Assembly: GCF_000003195.3 (NCBI RefSeq)
Contig: NC_012871.2
Coordinates: forward strand, 10,961,997 to 11,025,996
Source of the DNA: Sorghum bicolor
Lineage: Eukaryota > Streptophyta > Magnoliopsida > Poales > Poaceae
Length of the DNA stretch: 64,000 nt
Reading direction: 5' to 3'
In this document: positions 11,481 through 23,490 of the stretch, one piece after another
Position numbering within the stretch: the first letter of the stretch is position 1
Layout of the letters: each line of letters starts with the position of its first letter
Translations under genes and position numbers: made by a program
The notes under the pieces: model-generated
The model's database searches: none
Told to the model about the DNA's origin: nothing
The model's input: only the letters and a program-made list of their open reading frames with translations

Positions 11481-12179
11481 CCATGGGAAACAATTGTCAC
11501 TACTTGCGGTTTATCTTGTTCTTGCTAGTGTTCTTTGATTTGTAGCAAGATTAGCATTCTTGGTGAGGTCAACCGGATTGTGATATGGTTGACAACCAGA
11601 GGACATCGTGGTGCCAAGGTTGCAGGGTTCGAGTTTATGTGATCTGAAGCTAGATCGGTGTGTTGCTCTCCGACCAAATGGATAGTTATCTTGAACCCGA
11701 AGGAAGGTCGAGAACCTAATCCCTGCACACTCCAACCACAAAAATTAGAATGATCTTGAGTGGAATCAAATATTGGATTTGTGGCACTAGTAAAAAAAAT
11801 CATCCAGAGGAAGGTATATAGTAGTACTTTGTGAAGAGGAAATCGTAGTAGAAGCCAAAATCTACCACAATAATTCTGAACACTCTTTGGAAATACACTT
11901 CAGCAGGTGGCAACAATTTTTTGAAGACAAAAGGACGGCTGGTTTTGGTGGAGACTAGCCCAAAATAGCGCCGTCTCGGTAGCCGCCAGGACAAGGCATA
12001 GGATACTAAATATATGGACGAAATCTTTTACACAATCAAATGTGTTCCAGAGTGAAACATTAGAACACCAGAAATATTTAGCTTACCAGCTGTAAGGACC
12101 ACCTACCCTCAATTGAAGTGCAAGGAAATGATGAGGAGTTCTCGCCAGTGTATAGAAATATATATTCTGGAGGGTAATG

Positions 12180-12352
12180 TGAATGTGATACCTCCTGTAG
12201 TTGTGGTTTTGGTCGTCTCTTTTGTTACGAATAGGTGCGGTTGTAACAGTATATAAACCTGAGGTGTTTATGGTGAGGTGTGAGTTTTTGTATTGACTAT
12301 TTGAGCCTTCCTTTTTTCTATCTTAATGCAATGATAGGCAGCGCTCCTAGGT
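12180..12352 (+). mobile_element. 3' end of a LINE-like element
   Basis: The stretch ends in TCTTAATGCAATGATAGGCA followed by GCGCTCCTAG. This is close to the 3' tail often seen on grass LINE elements, with TTAATGCAATGA before a C-rich tail. Coding sequence is not recognisable, and the left border is approximate. Confidence 0.45.
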
Positions 12353-12762
12353 ATTCCAGAAAGATTCTTTTAAGGAAAGAGAGAGAAGTCAACTACAGGG
12401 ATTAGGTAGTGACGGATGCACAGGAACTGATTCGTTCAACCAAAACACTGATCAATGATCGTTTTTTATACTTAATTAATGCAACAGAAACATGATAATC
12501 TGACGCTCAGCTTGTGTTTGTGCATAAAATAAAATGGTGGGTGGGGTTATATTTGACAAGGACCTCAAATGAAAAAGGAATTCACCAAAGTCATGGTGTT
12601 TGGAGAGTCTGTACCAGGTTACCAGCTGCCAGATGAAGCTAGACGTCACTACTGAAGCAAAAAGATATCCAAGTTTCGTTGTAATTTTTTTCTTGGGATA
12701 ATTTCTATGGCATGGTTGTGTGATGATGGATCGTTTACTTTCAATGTATTGGCCCACGATCC

Positions 12763-12832
12763 AAAGTTGGCGTGTTGCTTCAAACTATTGCTTCAACGTA
12801 TTGCTTGAACGTATTGCTTCAAAGTTGGCGTG
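12763..12832. repeat. Short tandem repeat, about 15-bp unit
   Basis: Four imperfect copies of a unit like CGTATTGCTTCAA lie between two copies of AAAGTTGGCGTGTT. A slippage product. No function is suggested. Confidence 0.7.
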
Positions 12833-12839
12833 TTTTTTT

Positions 12840-14424
12840 CATAGAAAAAGTCAAATTTACCTTCTAAAACTATCGCAGTCATCCAATTTTTCTTAGTAAA
12901 CTAAAAAAAACCAGTTTTTTTATATTTCTTAACTTTCAAAACTATTTTTTTTTGCATCTAGATGGTTTTGATGATGATTTTGCTGATGTGACACCATGTT
13001 AGAGAGATAAATCGAACAAGAAATTTTAAAAAATAATCCAAAATTTTAAAAATTATCTTTTCTAAAATCTATCCAAATATTTATGAAAATAATGCAATTA
13101 AAAATCCTAAAATCTGGTTTCAGATTTTTTTTTCTAAAATCATGCTCTATTTATGGTTTTTGCTTGAAATTCTTTGAATCTTGATAGACTTGATTTTGTG
13201 TGCTTATTTGCTAGTAGAAACTCTCGTTATCTTGTTTTTTTAATTAAGAAATAAAATATTCTAGTCTCCAACATTCACATGTGAATCTTATTTTTAGCAA
13301 GAAAATTGATAACTTTCATAATGTTGGATGTAGTTAATTTAAATGCAGATTTAAGAGCTTACCACATCAATAATAACAAGGCTAGGTAATTTATATGGAA
13401 ATTTAGGAGGTCAGTATTCGTTATTTACAACGAAGAGGGAGCTGTGTAAAAAACACACTAAGCTTATAAAAAAGCGTGCTGGATGCTTCATAGGAGAGCA
13501 TATTCTTGGAGCTTTTAGCCATGTGAAGGGAATGGCACTGAATGCTTCATGGAAATACCCTGAGAACAAATCAAAGGCATCAGAGTTCGGTCGTCGATCT
13601 TTTTGCCTGGGTGGTCAGCAGAGCACTGCGCGTCGAGCACAGAGTAATGCATTTGGTGGAGAGGAGCCGGCTGCAGTTTTGGAGACTAGACCAATGCAGT
13701 ACTGCGGTTCTCTCCATTGAGAACAGTGAAACAGCAAGTGCAAAGCAAATAGAAATGAAAAGTATCGCACCCAAACCATGCAAGGGGAAACTGTTGTTTC
13801 ATCTGCTTTCTGAAATCATCAGGCACGGAGAAGGAGAACTATCAAATGGAGAAATTCCAGTCAAATAAAGTTTGCAGATGAAATTATCAGCCATGTTGGA
13901 GTGAAACACATTTCTTTTTACAGTCAACAAAGGGTAAAAGGATTCACCACCTGAATATACATTTCCCTCATTAGGGAGGGCAATGCAAGTCGACACTCAT
14001 AATTTACAAAGTGTCAGGGTTTAAGCCATGATGGCAACAGAGACACAGCATTACACCAATGTGTTGGAACAAAACAGAGAGGAGTGCTTCTAGTTTCAAA
14101 AGAGTATTGTCTTTAAAATTCTCTGTAAAGGAACGGAATAACTCAAGGTACATAACCACCATCTTAAAATTCACATAGAAATTAACTATACAGCGCTTAA
14201 AAACACATTACCTAAGATACTAAAAACAAGTGATGTGCTCAACATATTGTACTTCTAATTGTCAGACTTGCAGAACAAAAGTCTGTTGATATGTAAGTTT
14301 GTGATCTGCATGCTATGGCTTTGCTCCTCATGCCTCTGCTGTACTTGGAGCATTCATGTTTTCGGCATTTTTTGCTCAGCTATGTATAGTAACTCAAAAT
14401 ATTTGATTTGTTCCCTTGAATATC
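12840..14424. other. No gene recognised
   Basis: AT-rich to 13440, then mixed composition. Open frames near 13520-13870 have no recognisable domain. The last part is the 3' flank of the minus-strand resistance-like gene. Confidence 0.4.
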
Positions 14425-16099
14425 TTATTTCCAGCTCTGATATAGCTGCAGAGCTGTTAACTGTTCTTCCTTTTCTTTCTGAATCCAGTCCACAATCGTG
14501 CCTTGCAGCTGGACAGGCGCGTGTGCAACCCACAGGTTGAGGAATTGAAAAATGGTACTTGTTTGTCTCCCTATCTCCTGGTCATGCCATTGCAACATCT
14601 TTCCTTTGCTAGGTCCCTGAAAAGTTCTCATGCTTGTTCTCTGTGTGCTCATGCTTGCCTTCTCAACCTGAATATATGCAGCGCCATGTTTTAACTTCCA
14701 AAGCATTTGGTAGACTGCTGCTTCATCATTTTTGCCGAAGTAATCTATTGCCTTTGGCAGCATGGTCTCTTCTCTCTTCGAGTTGTCCCAAGATGAAGTC
14801 TGTATGCAAGAAATGTGGCTCTTCGTTGTAGATTGCCGGTATTGCGGGAGTTCTATCCACAAGTAGGATGTTGTCTAAACATCCATGGGGGCTAAATAGA
14901 AGTCCAACTTTCAGATATGGAGAATCTTGTAGAGAATTTTTGGTTTCAGCCATTAAGGACCTATGTTGGTCGCAGTCTAAGACTGAGACATGGCACTGCA
15001 GATGTACTTCAATAACTCGTTCCAGAAAAACATCTGGTGATCTTGACTTCTTTGACTTTCTACTACCGTGACAAAGCTTGTGCTGATCATGCTGCTTGCA
15101 ACATAGTGGGTTTGGGCGAAACCAATCAGCAGCAAACTTGTGAAGAATATCCCAATGTTCTTTTTCATGTGTATCAATATCTGGCACCCATGAGAAATCT
15201 TCTGTAGGTAGTTGCAGAAGTTTATTCCTAACCATTTCAACTGCAGACTTGAAACTGAAAAGAGGAGCATACAGCTGTAGGCACTGAATTGCCATCCCTA
15301 CCACTACTGGAATCGCACGCTTTGCCTAGTGTCCAGGACACTCGGCAAACGGCCAAAAACACTCGGCAAACAGTTTGCCGAGTGCCACACTGAATTGCCA
15401 TCCCTATACTATGTCGGTACTCTCTGAAAGTTGTAGCATCAAAGAAAAGAAGAAGTCATCCTCCGATGCATTACCATCTGTCTGCATAAAGATGAATTTA
15501 GCCTCTATTCCATAGCCTGCATTAATATAGGGCCAGAACAGTAGAAACAAAGGACGCTTGTTTGCCTGAATGATTCTGTGCTGTAGTTTCTTGCCATTCA
15601 TAAGATGCCTAACAAGAGGGTCAAAGGGCATGACGTAGCGTGGCCTGCCACCGAGCTCTAGAAATCGGAGAAACTCGCTAACACCATCAGCAAACCACTC
15701 AAATCTTTGAACAGCAGAACTGCTCAACTCGTCTTTGTTGGGGCTAAAGATGGAGAAAACGAACGACTTTGTAGTATGCGCTATACGTAGAGGATATGAG
15801 GAGTTTCTCACCTCCTTCTGTGTATGTTCGTCTTCTAGGATCCTCTGCTTGCATTTATGCAGCGTGTCATCACACTCTTGTGCAGCACGTTTCAGCTTCC
15901 TACGCCAACGCAACATGGACGCATCAGTGACCTGCCACTTCTCTGACGTGTCAAGAGCAGCCTCCAGCCTGATTTGTGCCATCTCTAGCCTCTCCAGGTT
16001 TCTGTTCGCACCTTGTTTGTCCTCATATTTCTGAACCGGATTGGATAGGAGTAGGCTGGCTGTCTCATGGGCAAGTGCAGAGCTGATAATCTCCGCCAT
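14425..16099 (-). pseudogene. Rx-N (CC) domain resistance-like protein, broken by an insertion and a frameshift
   Basis: The start codon at 16099 begins MAEIISSALAHETASLL, a typical start of the coiled-coil Rx-N domain of plant NLR proteins. The motif LRWRRKLKRAAQECDDTL follows at about residues 65-82. The first frame ends at STDIV (15404). A second begins at GMAIQCLQLYAPLF (15300) and reaches LGQLEER (about 14780). A third frame continues LPKAIDYFGKNDEAAVYQM to the stop at 14425. No NB-ARC P-loop is present. The family appears to be a grass-specific Rx-N protein lacking the NB-ARC and LRR parts. The first break is exactly the 106-bp insertion described below. The second is a small indel in a GA-rich run. 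It would have acted in immune signalling, but this is inference from the N-terminus only. Confidence 0.75.
15282..15406. mobile_element. 87-bp CACTA-end insertion flanked by 19-bp direct repeats
   Basis: The 19-bp CACTGAATTGCCATCCCTA occurs at 15282-15300 and again at 15388-15406. Between them is an 87-bp insert that starts near CACTACTGGAAT, a CACTA-type end, and holds copies of the motif TTTGCCGAGTG in both orientations. The second CACTA end is missing. The 106-bp gain shifts the reading frame of the resistance-like gene, and removing it rejoins the two halves in phase. True CACTA insertions duplicate 3 bp, so this may be a break repaired with a transposon end as filler. Confidence 0.8.
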
Positions 16100-16109
16100 C
16101 AGGATTCAC

Positions 16110-17219
16110 GGATCCGTAGTATCCCTTCCCTCTTCATAAAAATTCAACATATAACAGCATACTTGAGAGACTAAACATATGAAATCTGGATCAGAAGCAA
16201 AGATTTAGCTTAGCAACTGTAGGATCATACCTCAGACTTGATCACATGGACAGCTATCCTTTTGATGCAGAGATATCTCCAGTCCCAACCCAATCATACA
16301 GCCAGGAAAGATGAGCACTTGAAGAGAATGCAGTGATATCAAAGACTCTGAAGAAGAGGTAGGCCAGTCCCTCAAAATTTAACGATGAGATCAGTCTGCA
16401 CTTGACTACACATTTGGATATAATAGGATAAGAGGCACCGAGTGTAGGTGGGTTCAAAGTCGTGTCGAAAAACAAAGAATGAAGATTGGTGTGATAAACC
16501 AACGGCAGGGAAAGAAAGTGGAATGCAACTTGAGAGTATTTTAAAAGGCGTTGGCCCCTCTCACATGCTTAAACCGTACTATGCTTGGAATTCCTTTTCA
16601 GTTGTCTTGGTCAGCAGTGGACAATGAGCTTGAAAACTCCTTTTTGTGAGTTCTGGTTAGCAGTGGCAGTTTCTAGTACATGAAGTCAACATTAAGTCTC
16701 TGCAAATTCATATTTCTTGCTTGCCACTCTACCTAAAGGGGGGCGGTTCGGAGCACTCCTATCCCTGACTCCCTACTCCATCTGCCGCAAAAGAGGTTCA
16801 CGGGTCGAACCTGAACCGCGACGCGCCTGGCCCGCACAAACCGCGGTTAACCGAGGATCGAACCGCGGCCAGCCCATGTATTGATGGAAATAAAAGCAAT
16901 TTAGCGATGCATAAATTAATTCCGACAACAAGAAAAAGGCTAACAACATGTATCACAGATATATGAATCGAAACTAGCACTACGATTTGAATCAAATTCA
17001 CGGGATCTAGTGCTAGCAACAGAAAGGATATAAAAGAGAGAGGATACGCCCCCTACCAAAGCAATCAATCACCGTATTATGGAAACCCATGCATGCAAAA
17101 GCCGCGCACCCGCAAGGGTTGAAGCGGGAAATCGACGAGTGAGCGCGCGTGTGGTTCTTCCTTTTCCTCTCCCCAATTGCTTCAACAAGATGGAGATAGC
17201 TCAACTTTTAAAGTTGGCC
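16110..17219. other. 5' flank of the resistance-like gene, no gene recognised
   Basis: Non-coding sequence. A GC-rich strip with repeated GAACCGCG-like phrases is at 16790-16870. Confidence 0.4.
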
Positions 17220-17602
17220 TCACTCCACTTCGATTTCAAGCGTGATCATCAGCGCCTTCTCGCTTGTGCCCTTGCCGGCGTCGACAAGGGCCTGCACGAG
17301 GACTACCACCACGCCAAGCTCCACGAAGCGCGTCGCACCGCGGTCGGAGGCGCCGACGAAGTAGTAGGCCATGACGAGTGTCGCCTTGGTGCAGTGCCTG
17401 CCCGAGATTGGGTTCGCCTGCCGAACGAGGCCGACGAGCGTGTCCCACAGCCTCCAGGGTATGCCTGTCCGCCAACAACGCGAGCTTGCGGAGCATCACG
17501 ACGACGTTGGTCCGTGCTAGGAGCTCGCCGCACCACGGCGATGTTGGTCCGCGCTGGGAGCTCGTCGTGGAACAGGAAGAAGATGAGGGAGTTGAGCGAC
17601 AC
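17220..17602 (-). pseudogene. U-box/ARM-repeat E3 ubiquitin ligase fragment (PUB type)
   Basis: Reading the minus strand from 17602: SLNSLIFFLFHDEL, then TNVVVMLRKLALLADRHTL, a frame change, then WDTLVGLVRQANP, TKATLVMAYYFVGASDR and FVELGVVVVLVQALVDAGKG followed by TSEKALM, ending at a TGA (17220). This is the helical ARM-repeat region typical of plant U-box ligases, which attach ubiquitin to substrates. The N-terminal U-box is absent. A short duplication near 17510-17560 repeats the GAGCTCC-CGGACCAAC phrase and adds disorder. With one frameshift and no U-box this is a relic. Confidence 0.65.
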
Positions 17603-17626
17603 CGGGAAGGCAATGTAGCGGCCAAC

Positions 17627-17724
17627 GGCGGGCCTCGTCGTCTACCAGGAAGAACACGATCAACATGGCCAGGACGGCGGGCCTCGTCGTCTACCAGGAA
17701 GAACACGATCAACATGGCCAGGAC
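17627..17724. repeat. Perfect 49-bp tandem duplication
   Basis: Two adjacent identical 49-bp units starting GGCGGGCCTCGTCGTCTACC lie next to the U-box relic. They look recent because they are identical. Confidence 0.9.
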
Positions 17725-17942
17725 GCGCCCAACGCGCAGGAGACCGCAGCGGCGCCCTTAACGCGCTCGCTGGCGAGGTGTGCACACAAGGCGAGGTGGC
17801 AGCGAGTAGCTAAGGAGGCGAGGGCCTAGGTCCGTTCGAGGGTCGCTCAAGGTCAATAGGGTCATGACCCTTTTGCTCCTCTTCTACTTCGAGTTGAACC
17901 AAATCGAACCGCAACCAAATTTTAGGAGCGGAGCTCATTCGG

Positions 17943-19105
17943 TGTTGGATTTATTATCGGTCAAGCCCATTTTAGATTTAATAGATCAATTAACTCTTGG
18001 ATGTGTAATTCTATTTGTAAAGTACATTATCGGTCAAGAGTGAGGGACATTTGCTTGACTTAAATGGTGGGTTTTATTTCACTTAATTTGAGAAGTCAAT
18101 AAAGGACTTGAAGAGTACCACACGTGCGCGCGCCGCCGCCGCCGACTGACCGGCTCGGGCTCGGGCCGTGGGCGGGCCGTGGCGTGGCAGGCGGGCGCGC
18201 GTGTGTGATTATGTTTTGTCACTCACTCTCGCTAATGGGACGAGTTTCAACTTGATAGCACTAAGTGTAATTAAGTTGATGTCTTCACTGGCTTTGACCC
18301 TTCACCTCTTGGCGCCACTCTTCAACTCCCAAGCGCACAGGGATATAATCCTGTTGCCCCTCCCTGTCTCCTTATTGGAAGAACAAAAAGATTCCACACT
18401 CCATTTGTAACGCAGGCTTCTCCATCTCGGGACTTCGCGCGCACGGAGGAACGAGAAGGCAGGTGCCTTCAGAGCCCTTGTCGTTCGAGACCTTGCACGG
18501 AGGATCGGCAATTAGGTTTTTAGGGAGCGTCTACGCGACTGCCCAACTCCATTGCTAGTGTTCATCTCCTTCCCAGAGGTCTCTTGGTGTTGCCGGTCAC
18601 TGTCTTCTCCTTCGTCTCTGCTCCATGGCGATCGAGGAAGGACAAGGTTCTAGAAATCCGAATGCGGGAGTCACAGGGTATGATCTGTTTGCCTTCCCTC
18701 AGTTTTACTTCGCTCTGTCTCTATTTGTTTCAGTAGCTCTGTCGTGCAGGTTCATTAGTTGTATCATATCTATTTCAGTTATTGTTTCACAAGATATCTG
18801 TTGTATGTTCCTGCTATGTTTAAGTTCTACGTATATGCCTCTGTTCTACAGTTCTATTATTTCGCTAGTATCTGCATTTCTATATCCGTACATCTGTTTA
18901 TCTGTTTCGATAGCTATATCATGCTGTTACAGAGAGTTATATACCATGCCATGCTTTGATGTTTGATATGCTTTATGAATCATGTTTACATGCCGTAATT
19001 ATGATTCATGCCATGTTTATATTTATCAATAATATCATATATGTCATCATCATGTTGTTAATTTATGGAATTAAAATGACATAGAAATTGCCTAATATTC
19101 TAACA
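17943..19105 (+). repeat. 5' LTR of the copia element
   Basis: 1163 bp, TG to CA borders. A strip of GCCGCC repeats lies at about 18130. It differs from the 3' LTR by scattered substitutions and short indels, including a duplicated phrase near 24150 in the 3' copy. Confidence 0.9.
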
Positions 19106-19114
19106 ATCCAACAA

Positions 19115-19990
19115 CCAAATTATAGGCATTTTTCTGTCAGAGGTTTTGCTGCTTTTTTGAAGCCTGATGCTTTTGATGGTAAAATCTCTTTGGTGTGGAA
19201 AGCTAAGATAGAACTATGGCTAACTGCAATGTCATGTTATGATGCCACTGAGGGTAAACCTAAAAATCTTCCTCCTATGGATGAGGATAGATTTAAGGCT
19301 TATGACAACCTCTTTCGAGGTGCAGTGATTAGCGCACTTGATCCAAAGTTCTAGAAAAGCTATGTCACCCTTCCTACAGGGAAAGAGCTGTGGGATGCAT
19401 TTGTGGAAAAGTTTGGAGTTACTAATGCTGGTAGCGAGCTGTACCTCATGGAGCAACTGTATGACTACAAGATGGTTGAGAACCGATCTGTAGTGGAACA
19501 GGCTCATGAGATTCAGGCACTAGCTAAGGAGCTCGAACTATTTCCTTGTCCTCTTTTTGACAAGTTTGTGGCTGGCGGTATAGTCGCCAAGCTTCCACCT
19601 TCTTGGAAGGACTTTGGCACCTCTCTAAAACACAAGAGACAAGAGTTCAATATTGAGGAGCTCATTGGTACTCTTGATGTTGAAGAGGGGGCTAGAGCTA
19701 AGGACAATGGAAAAGGTGTTGAGACCTCGACTACCAATGTGGTGCAGAAGAGGAACTTCCACAAGTTCAACAAGAAGAAAAACCATAAAAAGAAAGAGAA
19801 AGTTCCTAAGTCAATTCAGACTGCACATTTCAAGAAAAAGAACAATAACAAGAAGGGAGGCTCCTTTGTGTGTGGCAGTGAGGATCATTGGGCAAGTGTG
19901 TGCCCTGATCGTAAGTTTCAGCAAGAAAATAAGTCAACAAATGTTGTTACTACTGATACATCTGGTGGAACGTCTGGGTATGGTAATTCT
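19115..19990 (+). pseudogene. copia gag relic
   Basis: The frame FLKPDAFDGKISLVWKAKIE starts soon after the LTR and continues through a DUF4219/UBN2-like capsid region to a Lys-rich stretch and a zinc knuckle. A TAG stop at about 19352 replaces a Trp codon. The knuckle reads SFVCGSEDHWASVC, with the first Cys of the CCHC set changed to Ser. There is no clear start codon near the LTR. Confidence 0.8.
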
Positions 19991-20019
19991 TTACCATTTT
20001 TTCTTTCAGTTTGTAATTT

Positions 20020-22953
20020 ACCTGAGTGGTGGATGGACAGTGGTACCAATATTCATGTGTGTGCTGATGTTTTTTTTGTTTTTTTCATACCAGGTCGGGA
20101 GGTCCGGCACCCTATTGATGGGGAAATGGATCGCGTGCGCATGTTCTTTGTGTTGGTTCGGTCTTCTGAAGTTTACTTCGGGAAAGACGGTGCCAATGCC
20201 CTCAATAAAGAAGAATCTTGTTAGCACTTCATTGTTACGTCATGGTGGATATCGCGTGGTTCTTGGATATGATTGTGGATGTCTATTCCGCTTATCTCTA
20301 CATGATGTGTGAATTCTGTTGACATTTCTGATGACTCGGATTTATGGTATTCACGGTTTTGTCATACAAGTTATGGTTGTCTTATGCAGTTAGCGAATCT
20401 GAATTTAATTCCTAAATTTAACTTGGTCAATAAATCTAAGTGCCATGTATGCGTTGAATCGAAACAACCCCGCGAGCCCCACAAGGCTACTGAGGCGAGG
20501 AATCTGTCACCTCTAGATCTTGTCCATTCTGATTTGTGTGAAATCAATGGAATATTGACTAAAGGCGGCAAAAGATATTTTCTCACTTTTATAGATGACT
20601 CCACACGTTTTTGCTATGTGTATCTACTTAAAACGAAAGATGAAGTGTTCTATTATTTTAAGTCCTATAAAGTTGAGGTTGAGAACCAACTTGAAAGGAA
20701 AATAAAACAGTTAAGGTCCGATTGAGGTGGAGAATATTTCTCTAAGGATTTTGATAATTTCTGTGTGGAACACGGTATTGTTCATGAGAGAACACCGCCT
20801 TTTTCACCACTGTCAAATGGGACTGCTAAAAGGAAAAACCACACATTAATAGAGTTGGTGAATGCCATGTTATGTACTCCAGGATTATCCAAGGAATGGT
20901 GGGGTGAGACATTGATTGCTTGTCATGTCCTAAACAGAGTCCCTATGAAAGATAAAGAGATCACACCTTTTGAGGAATGGGAGAAGAGGAGATTAAATCA
21001 CTCATATCTGCGCACTTGGGGCTGCTTGGCTAAGGTCAATGTGCCTATTAACAAGAAGTGCAAACTTGGGCACAAAACTGTTGACTGTGTATTTCCTAGT
21101 TATTCCTTTCACAACACTAGATATATGTTCTTAATTATAAAATTTGATGTGCCTGATATGTATATTGATGCTATCATGGAATCGAGATACACTACATTTT
21201 TTGAGAATGAATTTCCCATGAAAAATACACCCAGTGAGACAAGTCATGAGACTATAATTTCCCATGAGCATGAACTGTCTATTCTTATAGATCATGTAGA
21301 AGACTCTCATGAGCACATCCCTGAGGTGGATGACACTGTAGTCACTTCAAAGAGCAAGAGACCTAGGGTTGCAAAATCCTTTGGTGATGACTTTATAGTG
21401 TACCTTGTGAAAGACACGCCAACCACTATTGTTGAGGCATATTCCTCTCCTGATGCCAACTTATGGAAGGAGACAGTAAGGAGTGAGATGGAATCTATTA
21501 TGTCCAATAGAACATGGAAAGTCGTTGACCGTCCCTATGGCTGTCAACCTATAGGATGCAAATGGATCTTCAAGAAAAAGCTTAGACCTGATGGTACAAT
21601 TGAGAGGTATAAGGCAAGGCTGGTGGCTAAAGGATATACCTAGAAAGAGGGGGAAGATTTCTTTGACACCTATTCATCGGTCGCTCGATTGACTACAATT
21701 CGCACTTTGATTGCCGTGGCAGCTTTATACGGTCTTATCATTCATCAGATAGATGTTAAGACGGCTTTCCTTAATGAAGAGTTAGATGAGGAGATCTATA
21801 TGCATCAACCAGAAGGGTTCATTGCGGATGGTCAAGAAAGCAAGGTGTGTAGGCTGTTATATGTCCTAAAGCAAGTACCTAAACAATGGCATGAAAAGGT
21901 TGATAGTACACTTATAGCTGCTGGCTTTGTTGTGAATGAGCTGACACTTGTGTGTATTATCGGTATGGTGGGGGTCAGGCTGTTATGCTATGCCTTTATG
22001 TTGATGACATTTTGATCTTTGGAACTAATCTCAATGTGATTTAGGAAGTAAAGAAACGTCTATCGAGTAATTTTGAAATAATAGATTTGGGAGAAGCTGA
22101 TGTCATTCTTAACATCAAGCTTAGATGAGAAGGTGATGGTGGGGTAACTCTATTACAATCCCATTATGTGGAAAAGGTATTAAGTCACTTTAGGTTTAGT
22201 GACTGTGATCCTGCTCCCACAACTTATGACCCTAGTGTGCTATTGAGGAAAAATCAAAGAATAGCAAGGGATCAATTAACATACTCCCAGATCATTGGCT
22301 AACATATGTACCTTGCGAGGGCAACAAGACCTGATATTTCATATGCTGTGAGCAACCTGAGTCAGTTTGTGTCAAAACTGGGCAATGATCATTGGTGTGC
22401 TCTTCAAAGAGTGTTGCGCTATCTAAAAGGGACTATGTCCTACGGTATTCACTATAACGGAAACCCTAGAGTGCTGAAAGACTATTGTGATGCCAACTGG
22501 ATCTCTAATGTTGATGAGCTTTATGCCACGAGCGGATATGTGTTCCTGCTTGGAGGTGGTGTTGTTTCCTAGAAGTCTTGCAAGCAGACTATCTTAATAA
22601 AGTCTACAATGGAAGCAGAACTCACAGCGTTAGACACTGTTGGGGCTGAGGCCGAGTGGCTATGTGATTTCCTGTTGGATTTACCTGTGGTTGGAAAACC
22701 GATACCAGCTATCTCCATGAATTGTGACAACCAAACCGTGATTACTAAAGTCAACAGTTCCAGGAATAACATGAAGTCTACAAGGCATGTAAAGAGACGA
22801 TTAAAATCTGTCAGAAAGTTGAAAACCTCCAGAGTTATAACGGTGGACTATGTCCATACGTCGAATAATCTGGTAGATCAATTCACTAAGGGACTATCAC
22901 ATAATGTGATAGAAAGTGCATCGAGAGTGATGGGTATGAGACCCACAATTTAA
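20020..22953 (+). pseudogene. copia pol relic: protease, integrase, reverse transcriptase, RNase H
   Basis: The protease active site DSG is in WWMDSGTNIHVCAD (about 20030). Integrase shows HSDLCE and FIDDSTRF. A TGA then interrupts the RSD-GGEY motif, and the catalytic Glu position before RKN is Lys (about 20830). Reverse transcriptase begins near 21480, with stops at about 21642 and 22015. The YVDD motif (about 21993) is only in another frame. RNase H shows DYCDANW and STMEAEL with a stop in between (about 22570). Most stops are TAG or TGA where one C-to-T or G-to-A change from Trp, Gln or Arg would make them, which fits methylation-driven decay. Confidence 0.88.
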
Positions 22954-23490
22954 TCTACTGTAGTGGTAACCTGCTCTATGTGATCGGAGATCCCGTGAAG
23001 TAGAGTGGTGAAACAAGCTATGAGTAGATTGAGAGGAAAGTTCCCTTTTGAACCTATCTGTGATGTACAACTTTCCTTCTGTAAGGCAGGTTGGTATTTA
23101 CCTTAATGTATTCCAATATTCTTATATAGATGAGATGTTGGCCTACAGAACATCTGTTGAGGAGTACACCTATATGAGTTGGACTGCTAGTCACAGTCTA
23201 TGGGATTTAGGTAATTCCTAAATACTCATGAGAAAGGCACTGAAGTGTGACTTATAAGCTTCAAAATAGCGGGGATGCCTTTTGCAGCCTAGTATCAGCA
23301 AAAAACTTGAGTGAATCTCAACTCACACAAAACTGTCAATTCAAGGCATAGTTCATTGTTCACTTGTGATTGAGTGAACCTCTTGTTCGAGGTGGATGTT
23401 CAACTTAACAGTCTCCACCGAAACACTGGTATATCAAAGGATTGAGTTTTCTGGTTTTTATCATTACAAACCCTAGAGTTTGGTGGGGAT

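Noticed and set aside
14259..14831. Plus-strand Cys-rich ORFs
   Set aside because: Antisense to the resistance-like gene. No signal peptide plus conserved Cys pattern.
17079..17618. 179-codon plus-strand ORF
   Set aside because: It is the antisense shadow of the U-box/ARM relic, whose minus-strand frames have recognisable motifs.
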